Positions 44,831 through 53,611 of a stretch of 64,000 bases of DNA are shown one piece after another. The notes beneath the pieces were generated by a model. That model was not told the DNA's origin. It did not search any database and saw only the letters and a list, made by a program, of their open reading frames with translations. The stretch is from Halioxenophilus aromaticivorans (GTDB lineage: Bacteria; Pseudomonadota; Gammaproteobacteria; Pseudomonadales; Cellvibrionaceae): the NCBI RefSeq assembly GCF_042850945.1, contig NZ_AP031496.1, forward strand, positions 4,650,001 to 4,714,000. The letters are read 5' to 3'. The translations under genes were made by a program, and so were the position numbers. The stretch's first letter is position 1. Every line of letters starts with the position of its first letter.

Positions 44831-45871
44831 ATGATTTCTTATTTCTACACTATGTCTAATGCAGAAAAACCACCTGAAATTAACAACGAACGTCCGGTAT
44901 TAGTGGCCGGCGCCAGTGGGTTTATGGGCAGCCATACCGTCCGGCAGCTGGTTGCCGCTGGCCGCAAAGTTCGAATCTTGGTGAGACCGTCCAGCAATCT
45001 GGCAGCGATGGGCAATTTACCTGTTGAGATTAGCTACGGCGATGTCTCAAACCAAAATTCTTTATCATCGGCCATAAAGGGGTGTGACAGCGTGTTTTAC
45101 AGCGTGCTAGACCCTCGGTTCTGGCTAACCAACCCCGAGCCGCTGTATCGATGTAATGTTGATGGATTAATAAATGCCATGGAAGCTGCGCTGGCGACCG
45201 GGATTAAAAAATTTGTTTTTACCAGCACCATGGGTACATTGGGCTTCAATGCCGATGGCCCAGTCGATGAAACTATAGCGTTTAATTGGCGAGAAAAAGC
45301 CAACCCTTATATTTTGGCACGCCTCAAAGCGGAAACGGTGTTTTTGGAATACTGCCGCACCAAAGGGTTACCAGGAGTTGCCCTGTGTGTTGCCAATACC
45401 TACGGCCCGGAAGACTACCAGCCGACGCCCCACGGCGGAATGCTTTCGGCCGTAGCCCGCGGCTCGGTTACTAGAGCCATGGCTTCGTCTCAACCCACGG
45501 TGGACATTCGCGACGCGGCTGCGGCAGCTTTACTGGCTGAGCAATACGGCATAATTGGCGAGCGATATATCATCGCCAATGAATATATAAGTAACAAAGA
45601 CTTCTATGCCATTGCCACCAATTACACGGGTAAGAAAGCGATTAAATTGATTCCACACAAAGTTGCCTTTGTGGTGGCTTGGGCAGCCGAAAAATGGTTT
45701 AAACTCACAGGCAAAAAAGACTACTTACTCAGTACAGACGCCGTGTTTTTGTCCGGTGCGTTTAAAGCCATGGATTCCAGCAAAGCGCGCTCCCAACTTC
45801 AATGGCAGCCAAGGCCTGTACAAGAAACTGTGCAAGATGCCATCGATTGGTACCAAGCCAACGCCCAGTAA
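44831..45871 (+). CDS. NAD(P)-dependent epimerase/dehydratase family reductase
   Basis: A 346-residue extended short-chain dehydrogenase. The nucleotide motif GASGFMGSH lies near residue 27, with TSTMGTLGF and the active Tyr-x-x-x-Lys in NPYILARLKAE. Overall it resembles dihydroflavonol-4-reductase-like or 3beta-hydroxysteroid-dehydrogenase-like proteins. Substrate unknown. Start may be 44831 or the ATG at 44852 (MSNAEKPPE). Encoded 135 bp after the ArsR gene, possibly under its control. Confidence 0.85.
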   Translation: MISYFYTMSNAEKPPEINNERPVLVAGASGFMGSHTVRQLVAAGRKVRILVRPSSNLAAMGNLPVEISYGDVSNQNSLSSAIKGCDSVFYSVLDPRFWLTNPEPLYRCNVDGLINAMEAALATGIKKFVFTSTMGTLGFNADGPVDETIAFNWREKANPYILARLKAETVFLEYCRTKGLPGVALCVANTYGPEDYQPTPHGGMLSAVARGSVTRAMASSQPTVDIRDAAAAALLAEQYGIIGERYIIANEYISNKDFYAIATNYTGKKAIKLIPHKVAFVVAWAAEKWFKLTGKKDYLLSTDAVFLSGAFKAMDSSKARSQLQWQPRPVQETVQDAIDWYQANAQ

Positions 45872-46131
45872 AATTTTTTCCCCCAGAGCACGCACACCTG
45901 GGGTGAGCCTAAATAACCAACAACACTATGTTCTGCTTGATACCCACTTTGTTCAAACAGAAACCCGCCTAGAAATTAACAACCTAATAACGCTTAAAGT
46001 TCCTAGGCGAATGCGCTAAAAATCCGGCCAAAAATTGTCGCCTTCCAACCACTTGATTTAGCTCAATGGTTGCTACCTAAAAGCTCGTTACACTGGAGGC
46101 CTTATCCCCGTCCCACTCTATGAGCTAACCT

Positions 46132-47028
46132 ATGCGCATTTCGACACTGCGCGCCGTTGTTCAATCTTCACGGCCACCTTTTTTATTATTAACACCGGCC
46201 TGCGTTGCTCTCGGTGCCGCTTGCGCAGCTCACAGTGGGTTTTCATACGGCGCGGCTGACCTTATTTTAGCCCTGATCGGCGGTATAAGCGCCCACGTTA
46301 GTGTAAACACGTTTAATGAGTACTTTGATTTTTCCAGTGGTCTCGATGCGACCACTGAACGCACCCCGTTTAGCGGTGGTAGCGGCTCTCTTTTAAAAAC
46401 ACCCGGCGCGCTTAATAGTGTGCGCAATTGCGCCTGGGCCACGTTGGTTTTAGCCTTCGGCATCGGTTTGTATTTTTTAATTCAGGCTGGCCCCGCCATT
46501 GTTCCCATTGGCTTGCTGGGGATAGTCATTATCTACGCTTATACAACCTATATTAATCAAAGCCCATGGGCATGCCTGATTGCTCCAGGCTTAGGATTTG
46601 GCCCACTCATGGTGATTGGTACCCAAGCCGCTTTAACTGGGCGTTATAGCCTCTTAGCCGTCGTAGCATCGTTGATCCCTCTGTTTTTGGTAAGCAATCT
46701 CCTTTTGGTGAATCAATTACCCGATATACAAGCAGACCAAAATGTGGGCCGCCGCCATATCGCCATAACCTATGGCTGGCAATTCGCTGTAAAAGTGTAT
46801 TTAATTTTAGCGTCGGCTGCTTTCGTTAGCGTTTGGGTTGGAATTATATTTGGCTCTTTACCCTCTATGAGCTTTTGGGTTTTACCGATAATCGCTTTGA
46901 GTGGATTGGTTTATAAAAAATTAAGCGGGGCAACCAAGATTACACCTGAAATGATGCCAGAAATGGGGCTAAACGTGCTGATCGCCATTGCGGCACCAGC
47001 TTTACTGGCCATAACTCTACTCTTGTGA
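46132..47028 (+). CDS. UbiA-family prenyltransferase (MenA-like)
   Basis: A 298-residue integral membrane prenyltransferase with about eight helices. The first Asp-rich motif is NTFNEYFDFSSGLDATTERTP-like and the second is NQLPDIQADQNVGRRH, as in MenA-type enzymes that prenylate a quinone ring. Substrate not certain; no other menaquinone or ubiquinone gene is near. It is on the same strand as the reductase gene, 260 bp downstream. Confidence 0.83.
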   Translation: MRISTLRAVVQSSRPPFLLLTPACVALGAACAAHSGFSYGAADLILALIGGISAHVSVNTFNEYFDFSSGLDATTERTPFSGGSGSLLKTPGALNSVRNCAWATLVLAFGIGLYFLIQAGPAIVPIGLLGIVIIYAYTTYINQSPWACLIAPGLGFGPLMVIGTQAALTGRYSLLAVVASLIPLFLVSNLLLVNQLPDIQADQNVGRRHIAITYGWQFAVKVYLILASAAFVSVWVGIIFGSLPSMSFWVLPIIALSGLVYKKLSGATKITPEMMPEMGLNVLIAIAAPALLAITLLL

Positions 47029-47049
47029 AGCGTGACCACTACTAAAAAA

Positions 47050-48075
47050 TTATTCTTTTACGAAGTCAGCGCGGAAATAAAATTCCAATCGTAGAATCAC
47101 GGCCCAGCGCGGGTCATATTCGTCTTCTTCTGCGAAATGCAGTTCCGGCACAAAATCCAAAAACAACACTTCATCGTGGATATCCCGCCTAAAATTCATT
47201 TGCACATAGTAGTCTTCTACGTGCAAATTAGAGGCGCTTTCCAACTCCGCGATCATCGCCCAACGAACCACAGTGCGCGCATTAAGCACCTTGCTAAGCT
47301 CTACGCGCTGTCCGAATTGCATTTTGTCTTGCTCTTCCCGCCATTGCAGCTGGCTGGTAAAGCGCAAAATACTGGTTTCACTGAGACGACGATTTAGCTC
47401 CCAACGAGACCGTACAGAATAGCCCTCGCTGTTGAACCAGGACGCTCGATTGTAGGATTCCAAATACCAGGGGCCATCTTTTTGCTCCCACATGCGGCGG
47501 CTGGATACCCGTAGGTAAGGGTCCAAAGGTGTTCTGAGTTTTAAACCACCATTGACGCGGGTGCGCCAGGCTTTTTTGGGGTCTGTATCGCTGGACTTCT
47601 CCAACCCAATCACAGAAGAGTTTTTAGTCTCTTCTAAGTCTCGGTTAGCCGCTCGCCGGTTACGCTCTTCCTCTTCGGTTTGAGTTTCTTCGGGGTTACT
47701 TTCAAATACTAATTTAAGGCGCTTTTTTGTGGTGGGCATATCCACTTTAAAACGGGTACCTATGCTGTTGGTAAAGCCCTCCGAGTCCATCCACTCCAGC
47801 TCTTCGCTCACCCTCAAGTACGACCGGTTATCAACATCTAAGAAATCATCGGTGCCAAAATAACTGTCCAAGCTCCGCGAGGAGGCGTCCACCCAACCGG
47901 AAACCTTAGAGCGCATGGGCTCGATCTTTTTGATCGCCCACATGGGTAAGTCCGACCCATCTACGATGATTTCCTCCGTAATTCTTTGCTCAGCAGCCAA
48001 AGCTCCCCCCCCCCAAATGAGAAGTAACCAAGTCGCCGGCAATAACCGGAAAAACAACCGTGAATTTTTAGTCAT
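47050..48075 (-). CDS. Exported protein with beta-barrel-like C terminus, unknown function
   Basis: A 341-residue protein with a signal peptide (residues 1-28, ending ALA-A). The mature part has a charged acidic/basic stretch (residues ~115-160, EETQTEEEERNRRAANRD) between beta-rich regions. The last ~150 residues alternate amphipathic strands and end RLEFYFRADFVKE, suggesting an outer-membrane barrel. I do not recognise the family. It is convergent with the UbiA-like gene. Confidence 0.72.
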   Translation of the reverse strand: MTKNSRLFFRLLPATWLLLIWGGGALAAEQRITEEIIVDGSDLPMWAIKKIEPMRSKVSGWVDASSRSLDSYFGTDDFLDVDNRSYLRVSEELEWMDSEGFTNSIGTRFKVDMPTTKKRLKLVFESNPEETQTEEEERNRRAANRDLEETKNSSVIGLEKSSDTDPKKAWRTRVNGGLKLRTPLDPYLRVSSRRMWEQKDGPWYLESYNRASWFNSEGYSVRSRWELNRRLSETSILRFTSQLQWREEQDKMQFGQRVELSKVLNARTVVRWAMIAELESASNLHVEDYYVQMNFRRDIHDEVLFLDFVPELHFAEEDEYDPRWAVILRLEFYFRADFVKE

Positions 48076-48500
48076 ACCGTTAGAGTATCAATAACTTCCA
48101 AGTTAACGCCAGATTGTGGTCTGCGCGGGTCAAACCAAACATCACCACCTATTAGCAACAGCTGGTACAAGAAACAAAACTTTACGTTTATCACACAGCT
48201 TCGGGGTTTACAGCAAAACTAACTCCCAGAAGTCTTTCCTGCAAACCGCCGTGCCACTAATCTAGCTTGGCGCCATATTAGCCAAGCCTAAACCGGCATT
48301 CAATGCATACCCGCGCAATCTATTTAGCATAGCAATATTACGAGCTCTAGTGCCGCCTACCTCCCACTTGGAGGCTTCAGTTGAGATCGTTGTCGCACTT
48401 ATTTCAGCGCCAGCGGAAAACCAAGCGGACCCGAGAGCTTACAGCCTCAGCAAACCCGGGTAAAACGTGACTGCATGGGTAAATGCCCACCAAAGGCCAT
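48076..48500. other. Intergenic spacer without a supported gene
   Basis: About 425 bp. A short minus-strand frame (roughly 48290-48450) reads without stop for about 50 codons but has no start or recognisable family. Otherwise featureless. The next stretch is the 48.5-kb motif array. Confidence 0.5.
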
Positions 48501-48504
48501 TATG

Positions 48505-48660
48505 GATGTCTTGATAATCCATTAATAAAATGGTTGGCCTAATGACATGGGTGTCTCGATAAGCCCCTATAAAATGGTTGGCCTAATGACATGGGTGTCT
48601 CGATAAGCCTCCATGACGTGGGTGTCTCGATAAGCCCCTCTAACATGGGTGTCTTAATAA
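48505..48660 (-). repeat. Regular TGGGTGTC array (44- and 27-bp periods)
   Basis: Exact cores begin at 48548, 48592, 48619 and 48646, with a degenerate one (ATGGATGTCTTGATAA) near 48502. The first pair belongs to a 44-bp direct repeat (AAAATGGTTGGCCTAATGAC followed by the motif, at 48527 and 48571). The next units step by exactly 27 bp (motif then AAGCC plus a variable tail). It lies between two minus-strand genes, in the orientation opposite to the RAYT-adjacent cluster. Confidence 0.88.
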
Positions 48661-48689
48661 CCGGGCGGGGGCGCAGCCGGTATTTAGGG

Positions 48690-50657
48690 CTATGGCAAGA
48701 GCTTGGCGAGCTTGGTTTTTAGGGGTTGCAGAAACTCTTCGTAGTGCTGCCATTGGTTGACGCCGGTTTGGTAGAGGGGTTGGCGAACTTGCTCTGAGCT
48801 GGCGGTTCTTACTGCTCGCTGGTTTTTGTGGAATTCCAGGCACTGGTCCTCAAACGGCAAACCGCAGTAGTCGAGCAACCTGGCCACTTGGCCGGGCAGA
48901 TCGGCGACGACTTGTTCGTACTCCATCAGCAGTATTTGCTCCGGGAATAGCTGCTGCCAGTAGTCCATTAGTGCTACGTAATCGGCGTAGTATTGGCCGA
49001 TGTCGTCCAGCGAGTAGGTAAACTCTTGGCCCTCGGCAAATAACTGCTTATAGCCACTAAAACAACAGGCCAGCGGGTGGCGCCGTGCATCGATAATTTT
49101 AGCGTTGGGCAGCATGAGTTTAATCAAGCCAATGTGGCGAAAGTTATTGGGCATCTTATCGATAAAATACAGCGCGCCCTGGCGATGCACCTGGGTGTCG
49201 CGTATGTATTCTTCCCCCAGGGCTTTTAGCTGAGCCGGCGTAAGTTGGGCAATGGCCTGGGGGTAATGATTATCGCCACTGAGAGTGTCTCCCCTGCGTA
49301 AACGATGCACCAACGACAACACATTGGGCAGCTCTAAGGTTCCATCCACCTGGCTATGGGACGCTAGAATTTGTTCCAGCAGCGTAGAACCAGCTCGGGG
49401 AAGGCCCACAATAAAAATAGGCGCTGGTTCCGGATGGCCGCTGCCGGCAAAATGATCGATGAGCTCTGGGGTAACCACCTGCCGCTGTTGCTCGAACTCT
49501 TGCGTGATTTGCTCGGCTTGGTAACGGCTTTGCTTGCGTTTGGTGGCATTGCCTTCACGGTAGTGGGTAAAGGATTGGGCGTAGCTCTGTGCATCTTCAT
49601 AGGCTTTGCCCAGGGCAAAATGCAAGTAGGTTCTGTCCATAGGTGACAAATCACCGCTGGTAAGCTGCGCTTGCATCTGTTTAATATCGGCACTGGTGAA
49701 GGTCACCGTTTTTAAATTCGCCAATGCGTACCATGCCTCACCGTGGCCAGGGTTGGAGGCTATGGCTGCGCGGTAGGATTCGATGGCGGCCTGGGTGTCA
49801 CCCGCGGTTTTTAAGGCATGGCCCTTAGAGGTTAGGGTGATGGGCTCCCCTGGCAACTGCGCCAACACTTGATCAAACAAGGCCACCGCCGCGTCGTAAT
49901 CGCCGGTTTGCATTAATTCGATAGCATAAACCGAGCGCAATTGCGGGTGTTCTGGCTGGCTCTGCCAGAGCGCTTTGGCTTCATCCCTAGCGGCAATAAA
50001 TTTCTGCCGTTTGCGCAGCACCTGCACATAGGCCAAGGCAACTGCAGTGTTGTCCGGCTCAAATTGCTTGGCACTGGCGAGCAAAAATTCGGCTTCTTCT
50101 AAGGCTCCCAACTGCACGCCAATTTCAGCCAATAAGCGCATGGCCTCAACATAGCGCGGGTTCTTTTGTAAAAATCGACGACACAAATCCTCAGCTTTAA
50201 GCCATTTGCCATCCGCCATTAAGTCCATTACCGATAACACCGCCTTTGGCTGGCGCTGCAAACCGGTTAATTGTTGGTGGGCGGTGTTTGCCACCTGGGG
50301 GCGCTTTAGCTGGCGAGCGAGGTCAATTTGATTGCGCCAGCTGGCCAATAATGCGGCGTTACTGCGAGCGGCGCGCTGGTAGGCGCTAAGCGCTTTATCC
50401 AAATAACCCTGGGCTTTGTAGCAATGCCCCTCTTCTTGAAAGGCGCGGCCAAAACCTGGCTGCAGTTGTTTGAGCGTTTGCAAACAATCTAAGGCAGCTT
50501 CAATACGATCCAAATAGCGCAAGCTTACGGCACGAAAATACAGGGCATCGGTATCCGATGGATTTTCCGCCAAACTCGCTTCGGCCTCGGCCAGCGCGGC
50601 GTCGAAATCCGCATTGCGTAAATGGTTCTGTATTGCCTGCAATAATTCGCCTTGCAC
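48690..50657 (-). CDS. TPR-repeat sulfotransferase-domain protein
   Basis: A 655-residue protein. The first ~370 residues are TPR-like helical repeats (about ten units, for example PSDTDALYFRAVSLRYLDRIEAAL). The C-terminal ~280 residues are a sulfotransferase domain: the PAPS 5'-phosphosulfate loop in IFIVGLPRAGSTLLEQIL, and the 3'-phosphate-type region near IDARRHPLACCFSGY. It likely sulfates a protein or glycan; many marine bacteria carry such fusions. Starts with GTG; AAGGAGG lies five bases upstream (50663-50669). No signal peptide. Confidence 0.9.
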   Translation of the reverse strand: MQGELLQAIQNHLRNADFDAALAEAEASLAENPSDTDALYFRAVSLRYLDRIEAALDCLQTLKQLQPGFGRAFQEEGHCYKAQGYLDKALSAYQRAARSNAALLASWRNQIDLARQLKRPQVANTAHQQLTGLQRQPKAVLSVMDLMADGKWLKAEDLCRRFLQKNPRYVEAMRLLAEIGVQLGALEEAEFLLASAKQFEPDNTAVALAYVQVLRKRQKFIAARDEAKALWQSQPEHPQLRSVYAIELMQTGDYDAAVALFDQVLAQLPGEPITLTSKGHALKTAGDTQAAIESYRAAIASNPGHGEAWYALANLKTVTFTSADIKQMQAQLTSGDLSPMDRTYLHFALGKAYEDAQSYAQSFTHYREGNATKRKQSRYQAEQITQEFEQQRQVVTPELIDHFAGSGHPEPAPIFIVGLPRAGSTLLEQILASHSQVDGTLELPNVLSLVHRLRRGDTLSGDNHYPQAIAQLTPAQLKALGEEYIRDTQVHRQGALYFIDKMPNNFRHIGLIKLMLPNAKIIDARRHPLACCFSGYKQLFAEGQEFTYSLDDIGQYYADYVALMDYWQQLFPEQILLMEYEQVVADLPGQVARLLDYCGLPFEDQCLEFHKNQRAVRTASSEQVRQPLYQTGVNQWQHYEEFLQPLKTKLAKLLP

Positions 50658-50721
50658 GCAGGCCTCCTTAAATTGTGTCGCGTGAATCCGAGGGGTGTTG
50701 ATAAAGCTTATACCAAAATCG

Positions 50722-50750
50722 CAAAAGCCCCAGCATGGCCGGGGCTTTTG
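50722..50750 (-). terminator. Rho-independent terminator after TonB receptor
   Basis: Perfect 10-bp stem CAAAAGCCCC/GGGGCTTTTG with a 9-nt loop, ending in a T-run on the minus strand. It is 32 bp after the receptor stop codon. Confidence 0.85.
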
Positions 50751-50781
50751 TGTCTGGCGATGCCAGCAAATAGAGAGCGAC

Positions 50782-53370
50782 TTAAAATTTATAATTTAAG
50801 CGCAGCCCCATGGTGCGTGGGCGCGCGTAGGAGATGCGAGCGCGGTCGTATACAAAGGTGCCCGCCAGCTCGGCACGCTCGTCGGTGAGGTTTTCAACAA
50901 ACAGCTCTGCCCCCCACTGATCGGCGCCAACCCCAGCGGTTAAGCCAAACATCACCCAGCTGTCTAATTGCAAGCGGTTGATGGTAATAATGTCGCTGTA
51001 GGATTCGTCGGCATAGGCCATATGCGGCATCACATGGGCCGTGAGGCCGTTCATTTCCCACTCGTAGCGCATTTGCAGGTTAGCTTGGATTTCTGGCGCG
51101 TAGGCAAGTGAATCGCCTTTACGCACATCGTCGGTTGGTGTCAGCACCTTGGTGATTTCGGTATCCAACAAAGAGATGGCACCGGTAAACGATAAGCCCG
51201 GCACTGAGTCCGGTTGGTAAATAAAGTCCGCTTCCAAGCCCATCACTTCGGCATCAGCCGCGTTGTCCGAGAAGAACAGGTTGGTAATGCTTGGGTCGAA
51301 AATAGTGGTTTGCATGTCCTCGATTTGGACATAGAACAAGCTGCCGTTAAAGCGCACTTGGTAACCGAACAGGTCGGTTTTCCAACCCAATTCCAGGTTC
51401 AACACTTCGTCTGTGTCCAGCGCGTAGGGCACGGTAAAACTGCCATCGGCATTACTGGCACCGCCGGGACGGTTAAGCAATCCAGGGCGGAAACCCTCAG
51501 ACACTGTTGCGTAAAACAAGGTATCTGCGGTGGGTGTCCAATTAGCCGTAAATTTGAAAATGGTACCGTCGGTGGCGGCGGTATCCGGTGCTTGCAGGGC
51601 AGCAGCGACTGCGGCCGGAACATCCACACTCGGGTCGTCTACATCGGCCTGGGTGTAGGTGATATGGTTAGCGGTGTCACAGGATCCGCGGAAGGTGACC
51701 TCGCCGTCAGCGTTGTAAATATCGCTGATATCAGTTCCATAGGCATCGGCATCGGGCTGGAACAAGTTACAGAAGGATGAGTTGGCACTGCCTTCAAAGT
51801 CCACTTCAATATCGTAATAGCGAGCACCAAACACCAGGGCCAGGCTATCGGCTACGTCGAAGGTAACTTCACCAAAGAAACCGAACTGCTCATCGGTACG
51901 CTTAACATCGTTGCGGAATATTACGCCATCCGGGAATGGCCCCGCATCCGAGGTGTAACCGGTGGTGAATGGGTAGTTGGGCGAGAAGCCCACCTGGCCA
52001 AAGCCCTGAATCACCGATGACCCTGGATAGGTAAAATCGTTGCGTTCTTTCAGCTCCAAATCACTGTAGAACCCGCCCACGGTGGCGCGGATGGATTTGC
52101 TTTGATCGGTGCTCAAGCGCAGCTCATGGGTGGTAACTTCGGTTTCCGTGGTGCTATCCACAAACAGGTCTGGCGCCTGACAAGTACCTGCCGGAGCAGC
52201 GCTGCCGGGATAGGATACCGAGCCATCACAAATGTAGTACGGCAAGTACTGGCCTACAAACAGGTAATCCGAATAGTCCACTAACTGGTCGGTGTCGCGG
52301 CTGGTAAAAGCACCGGTGTAGACCATTTCCAACTCAGCCACGCGGCCGGTAAGTGTCCAGGCAACGTTATCGAATTCGTCTTCGATGTTGTCTGGCTGGT
52401 AGTGAGAGATCGCCAGGTCGTCGTCGCCCAGCTCTGGGTCGGCGTAGAAGACGCCGTCTGATTCCAGCTCTTGGTGCGCAACCGCGAGGTAGCCATTCCA
52501 ATCCTCGTTGAAATCGAAGCTGCCGCTAACGCGGGCACCGGTGTAAGTGGTTTCGTTAAAATCGTCTTCCACCAGGTCACTGTTATCAGCGGCAATAAAG
52601 TTCACTGCGCTCAAATCAGAACCCGCTTGGAAGCCAGCACGATTGGCCGATACAGGCACACCATTGGCGCGCACGGTGCCTTCAGGGCGGAACCGCGCAC
52701 TGTCTTCGGCGGTTAAGCTGCCGGCGACGTTATCGATATAGCCGCCCTGGGTGTCGGTATAGGCAACACCACGTAGCGCAAAGCGATCACTTACGCGCAG
52801 GTTACCCATTAACTCTATATTGGAGCTGTCGTCGCCGCCGGAGGTGGTGGCCAAACCGGCTTTAATTTTACCGTAGCTTTCGGAATGGTCTGGCTTATTA
52901 GTAATAAGGCGCACGGTACCGGCCTGGGAGCTGGCGCCAAACAGCGTGCCCTGGGGGCCTGCCAGCACTTCCACTCGGTTCATATCGGCGGTGTACACGT
53001 CCAGGTTGCGGCCAGGCTGGGACAGTGGTTGCTCGTCCAAGTACATGGCGACATTTGGCGCCAGGCCTGCCACACCCGCAGTGGTTAAGTTAGGCGTGGT
53101 GGATGCCACCCCACGGATGTATACGGTGTTTTGGCCAGGCCCACTGCCGCCAGCGGTAACACCCGGCAACTGAACTAGGTAGTCCTCAAAATTGGCGATA
53201 CCCAGTTGTTCCATTTTTTCTTCGGTTACGGCCGATACCGCGACCGGAATATCCTGTGTGCTGGCGCTAACTTTGGTGGCGGTTACCACCACTTCTTCTA
53301 TTTCTGCGTGGGCCAATTGACTGGCAATAGCCGACAGCACAGCGCTGGTTAACAGCTTCTTGTTAAACAT
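50782..53370 (-). CDS. TonB-dependent outer-membrane receptor
   Basis: An 862-residue receptor. Signal peptide (MFNKKLLTSAVLSAIASQLA, cleaved after AHA), then a TonB box-like EEVVVTATK. Plug domain with VQLPGVTAGGSGPGQNTVYIRGV and VEVLAGPQGTLFGASSQAGTVRLITN. The barrel ends RPRTMGLRLNYKF with a terminal Phe. GAGG precedes the ATG. It imports a ligand by TonB energy; no cognate uptake genes adjoin, so the ligand (siderophore, sugar, steroid or other) is unknown. Confidence 0.93.
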   Translation of the reverse strand: MFNKKLLTSAVLSAIASQLAHAEIEEVVVTATKVSASTQDIPVAVSAVTEEKMEQLGIANFEDYLVQLPGVTAGGSGPGQNTVYIRGVASTTPNLTTAGVAGLAPNVAMYLDEQPLSQPGRNLDVYTADMNRVEVLAGPQGTLFGASSQAGTVRLITNKPDHSESYGKIKAGLATTSGGDDSSNIELMGNLRVSDRFALRGVAYTDTQGGYIDNVAGSLTAEDSARFRPEGTVRANGVPVSANRAGFQAGSDLSAVNFIAADNSDLVEDDFNETTYTGARVSGSFDFNEDWNGYLAVAHQELESDGVFYADPELGDDDLAISHYQPDNIEDEFDNVAWTLTGRVAELEMVYTGAFTSRDTDQLVDYSDYLFVGQYLPYYICDGSVSYPGSAAPAGTCQAPDLFVDSTTETEVTTHELRLSTDQSKSIRATVGGFYSDLELKERNDFTYPGSSVIQGFGQVGFSPNYPFTTGYTSDAGPFPDGVIFRNDVKRTDEQFGFFGEVTFDVADSLALVFGARYYDIEVDFEGSANSSFCNLFQPDADAYGTDISDIYNADGEVTFRGSCDTANHITYTQADVDDPSVDVPAAVAAALQAPDTAATDGTIFKFTANWTPTADTLFYATVSEGFRPGLLNRPGGASNADGSFTVPYALDTDEVLNLELGWKTDLFGYQVRFNGSLFYVQIEDMQTTIFDPSITNLFFSDNAADAEVMGLEADFIYQPDSVPGLSFTGAISLLDTEITKVLTPTDDVRKGDSLAYAPEIQANLQMRYEWEMNGLTAHVMPHMAYADESYSDIITINRLQLDSWVMFGLTAGVGADQWGAELFVENLTDERAELAGTFVYDRARISYARPRTMGLRLNYKF

Positions 53371-53611
53371 GAATTCCTCGTGTGTGAATCAGAAAGGTAG
53401 GCGTTGAGATATTTTTTAGTGGTCTAAACATACTATAGTGTATAAAATTGAGACACAACAGTTCATTGAGATTTTTACTGGCGCCAAAAGCCGAAAAAAC
53501 CCAATAAAATCAAACAACAACACTCTTTGCATTAGTAACCGCTGTAATCGTTTCCCACCTGGCACCGCTTACCTTTTATTAGACATCAAAGTAATTTAAC
53601 TCCGGAGATTT
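53371..53611. promoter_or_regulatory. Divergent promoter region, TonB receptor / BCCT transporter
   Basis: 241-bp spacer that must hold both promoters. AT-rich core TACTATAGTGTATAAAAT (about 53431-53448) contains the 8-bp palindrome ACTATAGT and could serve as a -10 region or operator. No clear -35 assigned. Confidence 0.35.

Noticed and set aside
48290..48460. Short minus-strand frame of about 50 codons with an RARNIAMLNRLRGYALN-like segment
   Set aside because: No start codon or ribosome site in frame, and no family I can name. It might be a decayed gene end, but support is too weak.
49192..52755. Further TGGGTGTC 8-mers at 49192, 49792, 51531 and 52748
   Set aside because: They lie inside well-supported genes, encode ordinary residues (for example Asp-Thr-Gln or Pro-Thr-Ala), and lack the extended flanks CGATTAG or CGATAAG. 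They match chance expectation for an 8-mer.
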